Of a DNA stretch of 64,000 nt, positions 59,243 through 64,000 are shown piece by piece. Made by a program: the position numbers and the translations under genes. The DNA comes from Sphingomonas sp. SORGH_AS_0879 (GTDB lineage Bacteria; Pseudomonadota; Alphaproteobacteria; Sphingomonadales; Sphingomonadaceae), in assembly GCF_030819175.1 (NCBI RefSeq), contig NZ_JAUTBJ010000002.1:1064001-1128000 (forward strand), in the 5' to 3' direction. The notes under the pieces were generated by a model. The model was not told the origin of the DNA, searched no databases, and saw only the letters and a list, made by a program, of their open reading frames with translations. Position 1 is the first letter of the stretch; each line of letters opens with the position of its first letter.

Positions 59243-59395
59243 GCGCTTCGACTTCGCTCAGCGTGAACGGGCGGTGGAGATTATGACACCCCCTCCAAAC
59301 CTCCGTTCAGCCTGAGCGAGGTCGAAGGCCAAGGAACTCCGCTCGCCAGGCTGCATGCCTAGGGCGTGCACTTCGACTTCGCTCAGTGCGAACGG
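59243..59395. repeat. Cluster of three REP-like elements
   Basis: 59243-59270 (plus sense, stem GCGCT/AGCGT), 59303-59330 (inverse sense), 59368-59395 (plus sense, stem GCACT/AGTGC). All keep the loop TCGACTTCGCTC or a near copy. They fill most of the 209-bp gap between the desaturase and lptG genes. Confidence 0.8.
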
Positions 59396-59423
59396 AGGTG
59401 GGGGTCTTCGGAGGTAAGTGGGG

Positions 59424-60521
59424 TTACTCCTCCGTCCGGAACAGCACCGCCTCGCCGATCAGGAAGAACAGCAATATGGGCGCCCAAGCCGCGAGGAACG
59501 GGGGGTAGGCCCCAAGGTCGCCCATCGCCATCGAGAAATTGTCCGCGACGAAATAGGCGAAGCCCAGCGCCATGCCGATCACCGCGCGGACGAACAGCTT
59601 GCCCGAGCGCGCGATACCGAAGGCCGCGACCGCGCCCAGCAGCGGCATCAACACCGCCGACATCGGCGCGGACAGCTTGTGCCAGAGCGATCCCTCGAGC
59701 GACTTGGTCGGACGGCCCGCCTCGCGCAGATCGTCGATCGCGTTCGACAGCGCGCGGAAAGACAGACTGTCGGCATTGACGCTGGCCAGCGTCAGTTGCT
59801 CGGGCGTCACGCCGCGCCCGATGACCAGCGAGGGGATATCGGTCAGCTTGCCCGATGCCACCTCGAACCGGGTCGCGGGGCCGATCCGCCAGCCATCGCC
59901 GGCACGCTGTCCGCGCGGGGCCCGTACGATCGCCTGGAGGTTGCCGCCGCTGCGGTCGTAGAGCGTCACACCGCCCAGTTGCGTTCTCGGCCCTCGTCCC
60001 TGGATCAGGTCGACCGAGATCAGGTCGTCGCCGTCGCGCACCCACACATTGGCCCGGTCGCCGCTGTCGATGGGCAGCGGGCCATATTCGACCTTCTGCC
60101 AGGCGCTCAACGTCGCGCTGGCACGCGGCACGATCCGGTCGTTGAAGGCGAAGCTCAGCACCGCGACGCCCGCGCTGGCGATCAGCAGCGGCGCCAGCAC
60201 CTGATGCGCCGACATGCCCGCCGCCTTCAGCGCGATGACCTCCGAATTCTGGTTCATGGTGAAGAAGGTCAGGATCGTGCCCAGCAGCACCGAGAAGGGC
60301 AGCAGAAAGGATATGATCTGCGGCGCACGCAGCGAGACATAGCGCCACACCTGCGCCTGCCCGTTGCCGGGGGCCGCCAGCACCGCGCCGGATTCGCTCA
60401 GCACGTCGAGCGTCTGGAGCACCAGCGCCACCGCGAACAGGATCGCGAAGGTGCGGATCAGGAACATCTTCGCCATGTAGATGGCGATGGTCCGCGACGG
60501 GAAGATGTTGGACAGGGTCAT
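59424..60521 (-). CDS. lptG: LPS export permease LptG
   Basis: 365 residues. With LptF it forms the membrane part of the LptB2FG transporter that extracts lipopolysaccharide from the inner membrane. Six helices with a periplasmic beta-jellyroll between the third and fourth: 'TIAIYMAKMFLIRTFAILFA' at the start, 'MNQNSEVIALKAAGMSAHQV' (coupling helix), and 'SAPMSAVLMPLLGAVAAFGI' near the end. The start at 60521 overlaps lptF (ATGA). The stop lies next to the REP cluster. Confidence 0.92.
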   Translation of the reverse strand: MTLSNIFPSRTIAIYMAKMFLIRTFAILFAVALVLQTLDVLSESGAVLAAPGNGQAQVWRYVSLRAPQIISFLLPFSVLLGTILTFFTMNQNSEVIALKAAGMSAHQVLAPLLIASAGVAVLSFAFNDRIVPRASATLSAWQKVEYGPLPIDSGDRANVWVRDGDDLISVDLIQGRGPRTQLGGVTLYDRSGGNLQAIVRAPRGQRAGDGWRIGPATRFEVASGKLTDIPSLVIGRGVTPEQLTLASVNADSLSFRALSNAIDDLREAGRPTKSLEGSLWHKLSAPMSAVLMPLLGAVAAFGIARSGKLFVRAVIGMALGFAYFVADNFSMAMGDLGAYPPFLAAWAPILLFFLIGEAVLFRTEE

Positions 60522-61717
60522 GCCGCCTGTCCCTTCTTGCGGCGGCGGCCGGGAAGCCAGCGGCCGATCGCCTTGGCCAGCTTCGCCACGCCCCGCTCCA
60601 GCGCGCCGATCGGCTGGCCGCCGGGTACATAGGCGGTCACATAATACATCCAGAGCACCAATCCGGCGAAGACGGTGAACGGCCCCCAGAGCGCCAGCGC
60701 GGGATTGACCCGGCCCAGCGCGCCGATATCGGCGGCATATTGGTTCACCTTGAAATAGGTGACGAGCATGACGATCGACAGGAAGACGCCGAGCGCAGAG
60801 GTCGATCGCTTGGGCGGGATGCCCAGCGATACCGCCAGCAGCGGCAACAGGAACATCGTCACCACCTCGACCACGCGGAAGTGGAATTCGGCACGGCTCC
60901 CGGCACGGGCCTCCGCGCTTTGCGCCTCCTGGCCGTGGCGGGCGAGCTCGGGCAGGGTGAACTCCAGGTCACGGCCCCCGCGTTGACGGAAATTGTCGAA
61001 CTTGGGCAGGTCGATCGGCAGGTCATGACTGGAGAAGGTCAGGACGCGCGGCGCCTTGAACTCGGGCCGGTTGTGGATCAGCGTGCCGTTGGTCAGGCGG
61101 AAGATGATGACGTTGGGATCGTCGGTCGCCAGGAAGCGCCCGCGCTCCGCCGTCACGCCGATCCAGTCGCCCTTGGACGTGTTGGCATGGACGAAGATGC
61201 CCGACAGGTCGCGCCCGCTGTCGCGGCTCTCCTCGATGCGCAGCGTCATGCGGTCGCCCAGATGGGTGAACTCGCCCACCTTGATCGACGCGCCCAGCGC
61301 GCCGGTGCGCAGCTCGTAGCGCAGCCCTTCGTAATAATAGCGCGCGACAGGCTGGATATAGCCGACGATAGCCAGGTTCAGCGCGGCCAGCACGATCGCG
61401 TACATATACGGCACGCGCAGCAGCCGGGTATAGCTCATGCCCACGCCGCGCATCACGTCCAGCTCGGACGAGGTGGCGAGGCGGCGAAAGGCGAGCAGGA
61501 TGCCCAGCATCAGCCCGATCGGAATGCCCAGCCCCAGATATTCGGGCAGCAGGTTGGCGAGCATCCGCCACACCACGCTGATCGGCCCGCCCTCGGTCGC
61601 GACGAATTCGAACAGGCGGCGGATGCGATCGAGCACCAGCAGCATCGCCGAGATGAGCAGCGTCGCGAACAACGGCAACGCGATCAGCCGGGCCATGTAG
61701 CGATCGATCGACTTCAT
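60518..61717 (-). CDS. lptF: LPS export permease LptF
   Basis: 399 residues, partner of LptG. 'MKSIDRYMARLIALPLFATL' opens the first helix; 'ATSSELDVMRGVGMSYTRLL' is the LptF coupling helix; 'FHFRVVEVVTMFLLPLLAVS' and 'FKVNQYAADIGALGRVNPAL' are typical of the second membrane half. The C-terminal tail is basic ('GRWLPGRRRKKGQAA'). First gene of the lptF-lptG pair. A REP pair lies upstream. Confidence 0.92.
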   Translation of the reverse strand: MKSIDRYMARLIALPLFATLLISAMLLVLDRIRRLFEFVATEGGPISVVWRMLANLLPEYLGLGIPIGLMLGILLAFRRLATSSELDVMRGVGMSYTRLLRVPYMYAIVLAALNLAIVGYIQPVARYYYEGLRYELRTGALGASIKVGEFTHLGDRMTLRIEESRDSGRDLSGIFVHANTSKGDWIGVTAERGRFLATDDPNVIIFRLTNGTLIHNRPEFKAPRVLTFSSHDLPIDLPKFDNFRQRGGRDLEFTLPELARHGQEAQSAEARAGSRAEFHFRVVEVVTMFLLPLLAVSLGIPPKRSTSALGVFLSIVMLVTYFKVNQYAADIGALGRVNPALALWGPFTVFAGLVLWMYYVTAYVPGGQPIGALERGVAKLAKAIGRWLPGRRRKKGQAA

Positions 61718-61877
61718 GCGGGGGACTTCATGCGGGGAACATCACTCGCGCGATAAAACGGCCATGGCTATACGAGGGCGGGCAAGGCGCGTCACCCCTT
61801 GTTTGCGGTTCGGGATTTTCGTGAAGGATTAGGGTGGGTTCGGTCGGATCGAGCCGGAAATGGCAATGGCGGGATGA

Positions 61878-61956
61878 GCGCTTCGACTTCGCTCAGCGCG
61901 AACGGAGGTGCCGGGTGATCCTCACCCTCCGTTCAGCCTGAGCGAAGTCGAAGGCC
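61878..61956. repeat. REP-like element pair
   Basis: 61878-61905 has the stem GCGCT/AGCGC, fully paired; 61929-61956 is an inverse copy with GGCCT/AGGCT. They lie in the 266-bp gap between lptF and the hybrid kinase gene, in which I see no gene. Confidence 0.8.
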
Positions 61957-61983
61957 ACGTCCGAACGCCCGGCCCCGAACCGC

Positions 61984-63903
61984 TCAAGCCGCCGCGCAAA
62001 CCGGCCCTTCCGCCACCCGCTTCAACGCCGCCGCCAGCGCGCGTTCCAGCCCGGCCAGGGTGAACGGCTTGCGCAGAACCTCATGCCCCTCGAACCCCGT
62101 CGCCTGCGCATCGCCCGCAAAGCCGGTGACGAACAGAACGGCGATATCGGGATGACGCGGACGCAGGGTCGCGATCATCTCCGGCCCGGTCATGTGCGGC
62201 ATCAGCACGTCGGACACGATCAGGCGGATACCGGGGTGCCGCGCAAGCAATCCTTCCGCCTCGCGCGGGTCGCTACAGGCGACCGGGTCGTGGCCGAGTT
62301 CCCGCAACGCCCCCATCGTCGCGGCAAGCACGCGGGGATCGTCCTCGACCAGCAGGATGCGGAGCGCCTCCAGCCCCTGCGGTGACGGCGTCGCACTGGC
62401 CGCTTCGACGGGCGTAGGGGCCGCCGCCGCGACATGGCGGGGAAAATAGAGGCTGACCGTCGTACCCGCGCCGGGTGCGGTGCGGACCATGACATCGCCG
62501 CCCATCTGACCGACCAGCCCGAAAATCTGGCTGAGACCCAGCCCCGTGCCCTTGCCTGCGGGCTTGGTCGTGAAGAAAGGCTCGAACACGCGCTCGGCGA
62601 CCTCCGGGGTCATGCCAGCGCCCGTATCGGTGACCGACAGCATGACATAATCGCCCGCCGCAGCGCGGGGCAGGGTGTCGGTATCGACCCGGGTTTCGGC
62701 GGTGCGGATCGTCAGTTCGCCGCGCCCGTCCATCGCGTCGCGCGCGTTGACCGCCAGATTCAGTATCGCATTTTCCACCTGGACCCGGTCGCCGAACATC
62801 GCCCACTCGCTGGTTGCGTCCTCCACCGTCACCTTCACCCCGTCGCCCAGCGTCCGGTCGAGCAGGTCGCGCATCCCGCTGACCAATTGGCGCGGGGCCA
62901 GCGCCTCGGGGGTGAGCGCCTCCTCGCGGCTGAACATCAGGAGGCGGCGGGTCAGCGCGGCGGCGCGGTGCGCGCCTTCGGTCGCGCTGTCGAGGTGGCG
63001 CAGGCTGACCTCACGGTCCTCGGCGCGGCGCGCCAGTTCCAGCCCGCCCAGCACGACCGCCAGCATATTGTTGAAATCATGCGCGATCCCGCCGGTCAAC
63101 TGACCCAGCGCATCCATCTTCTGGATCTGGCGCAGCTTGGCTTCCTGCACCTTCAGTTCTTCGGTCGCAGTCTCGACGGCGGCGGCAAGTTCCTCGGCAC
63201 GGGCGCGTTCGGCCCAGGCCTCGGCGCGCGCCTCCGCCCGCTCGCCCACCGTGCGGAACATCAGCCAGCCGAGCAGGATCGCGCCGAGCGCCAGCGCGAT
63301 GCCGAAGATCACCAATCCCCCGGCGATGCGGTTGGAATGCAGCACCGTCTCCTGCGCCGCCGTGCTGCGCTGGTCGAGCAGGACCCGTTCCCCCTCGATC
63401 AGGGCGGTGAGCAGCCGGTTGATCTGCAACAGCGCCTCGGCCTGTCGCGCCTGGTAATAAAGGCCGTAAGCCTGACGGTTGCGATGATAGGTCGTCGACA
63501 GCGCGATGACCGACAGTTCCTCGCCGCGCGCCTCATAGGCCTTGCGCAATTGCTCGACGCGCCGTTGCTGGTTCGCTTCCTCGATCAGGATATCCAGCCG
63601 TTCGAGTTGCGCGCGCGCCAGATTCCATTCGTCGACGTAAAGCTGGCCCAGCTTGCTGTCGCCCGAGATGACATAGCGGCCCAGCGAGGCCTCCGACCGG
63701 GCGATCGTGCCCGCCAGGGTGCGGGCGAGGATCATCACCTCGTAACTGTGCCGCTGCCGCTCCAGCGCGCGGTCGCGCTCGCGATTGGCGTGGCCCAGCG
63801 TCACGATCAGCATGGCCAGCGTCACCGCACCGGCCAAGGCCATCGCGATCAGGGCAAAGGCCCGCCAGCGGCCGACCTTTCCGAGATTATCCTGCTCGAT
63901 CAC
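61984..63903 (-). CDS. CHASE3-like sensor hybrid histidine kinase
   Basis: 639 residues from a GTG at 63903. Membrane helices at about 16-37 and 193-216 enclose a periplasmic CHASE3-like domain ('RSEASLGRYVISGDSKLGQL'). A coiled coil leads to HisKA with His275 in 'LTGGIAHDFNNMLAVVLGGL', then HATPase motifs 'NLAVNARDAMDG', 'DTGAGMTPEVAERVFEPFFT' and 'GKGTGLGLSQIFGLVGQ', and a complete receiver ('RILLVEDDPRVLAA', 'LIVSDVLMPHMTGPEM', 'LFVTGFAG', 'VLRKPFTL'). The frame stays open past 63993 to the window edge, so an earlier start is possible. No regulator gene is visible beside it. Confidence 0.85.
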   Translation of the reverse strand: MIEQDNLGKVGRWRAFALIAMALAGAVTLAMLIVTLGHANRERDRALERQRHSYEVMILARTLAGTIARSEASLGRYVISGDSKLGQLYVDEWNLARAQLERLDILIEEANQQRRVEQLRKAYEARGEELSVIALSTTYHRNRQAYGLYYQARQAEALLQINRLLTALIEGERVLLDQRSTAAQETVLHSNRIAGGLVIFGIALALGAILLGWLMFRTVGERAEARAEAWAERARAEELAAAVETATEELKVQEAKLRQIQKMDALGQLTGGIAHDFNNMLAVVLGGLELARRAEDREVSLRHLDSATEGAHRAAALTRRLLMFSREEALTPEALAPRQLVSGMRDLLDRTLGDGVKVTVEDATSEWAMFGDRVQVENAILNLAVNARDAMDGRGELTIRTAETRVDTDTLPRAAAGDYVMLSVTDTGAGMTPEVAERVFEPFFTTKPAGKGTGLGLSQIFGLVGQMGGDVMVRTAPGAGTTVSLYFPRHVAAAAPTPVEAASATPSPQGLEALRILLVEDDPRVLAATMGALRELGHDPVACSDPREAEGLLARHPGIRLIVSDVLMPHMTGPEMIATLRPRHPDIAVLFVTGFAGDAQATGFEGHEVLRKPFTLAGLERALAAALKRVAEGPVCAAA

Positions 63904-64000
63904 GGCCGTTACGCTATCCCAGCCACCGGATAATGCAAAGCCGGGCGCGACCGGGCGATCAGGCGATGACGCCGACCGCCCGCCCCGCCGCACCGAACAT

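Noticed and set aside
1..64000. CRISPR arrays, insertion sequences, prophage or rRNA
   Set aside because: No regularly spaced repeats, transposase motifs, phage structural genes or rRNA sequence were recognised anywhere in the window.

Overview
The window is 64 kb of GC-rich DNA, almost completely coding on both strands, with short intergenic gaps and many ATGA/TGATG start-stop overlaps. It reads as chromosomal DNA of a sphingomonad (Sphingomonas or a close relative, Alphaproteobacteria). Pointers to this are the tonB-exbB-exbD-exbD cluster, the cobA-DUF2849-cysI-DUF934-cysH sulfur operon, tamA-tamB, UPF0262, a PmtA-type phosphatidylethanolamine methyltransferase, a very large TonB-dependent receptor and sphingomonad-type intergenic REP hairpins. 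I see no prophage, insertion sequence, integrase, CRISPR array or rRNA. The only RNA gene recognised is one tRNA-Arg(CCT).

Layout. 0-6.5 kb: 3' end of parC, a GGDEF-EAL protein, cca, a Nudix CoA pyrophosphatase, DUF1285, a GNAT enzyme and folB. 6.5-11 kb: an exported protein, then tonB-exbB-exbD-exbD and a small TPR protein behind a striking 40-bp dyad. 11-16 kb: dcd, a MerR/TipAS-like regulator, cdd, a GH25-like protein, UPF0262 and dnaB. 16-24 kb: assimilatory sulfate reduction and siroheme genes, divergent from a 1008-residue TonB-dependent receptor. 24-34.5 kb: astD, selO, an alpha/beta hydrolase, a glycosyltransferase, a nitronate monooxygenase-like protein, small lipoproteins, a 2-hydroxyacid dehydrogenase and a thiolase. 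34.6-43.6 kb: prepilin peptidase, tamA-tamB and argE. 43.7-48.1 kb: a signalling cluster of an EAL protein, a TPR hybrid histidine kinase and a single-domain response regulator. 48-51.5 kb: methyltransferase, comF, glutaredoxin, nitrilase, DUF1178 and the tRNA. 51.6-59.2 kb: a membrane-lipid neighbourhood (psd, class III aminotransferase, Mpo1-like protein, pmtA, GNAT acyltransferase-like protein, desaturase). 59.4-64 kb: lptG-lptF and a hybrid histidine kinase.

How the genes work together. CobA supplies siroheme precursor for CysI, while CysH makes the sulfite that CysI reduces. TonB/ExbB/ExbD energise receptors such as the one at 20.5 kb. TamA/TamB and LptF/LptG serve the outer membrane. 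Psd makes phosphatidylethanolamine, which PmtA can methylate toward phosphatidylcholine. Nearby are an Mpo1-like membrane protein, a desaturase and a large GNAT protein of a family that may include bacterial ceramide synthases, so a link to sphingolipid metabolism is the most interesting functional hypothesis here.

Two c-di-GMP genes (1155 and 43934) each have CtrA-like TTAA-N7-TTAA motifs upstream. The second has a perfect one inside a 23-bp palindrome shared with a divergent 17-codon reading frame. The intergenic hairpin repeats show compensatory changes between copies, which argues that their folded form matters. All assignments come from reading the sequence; no database search was possible.
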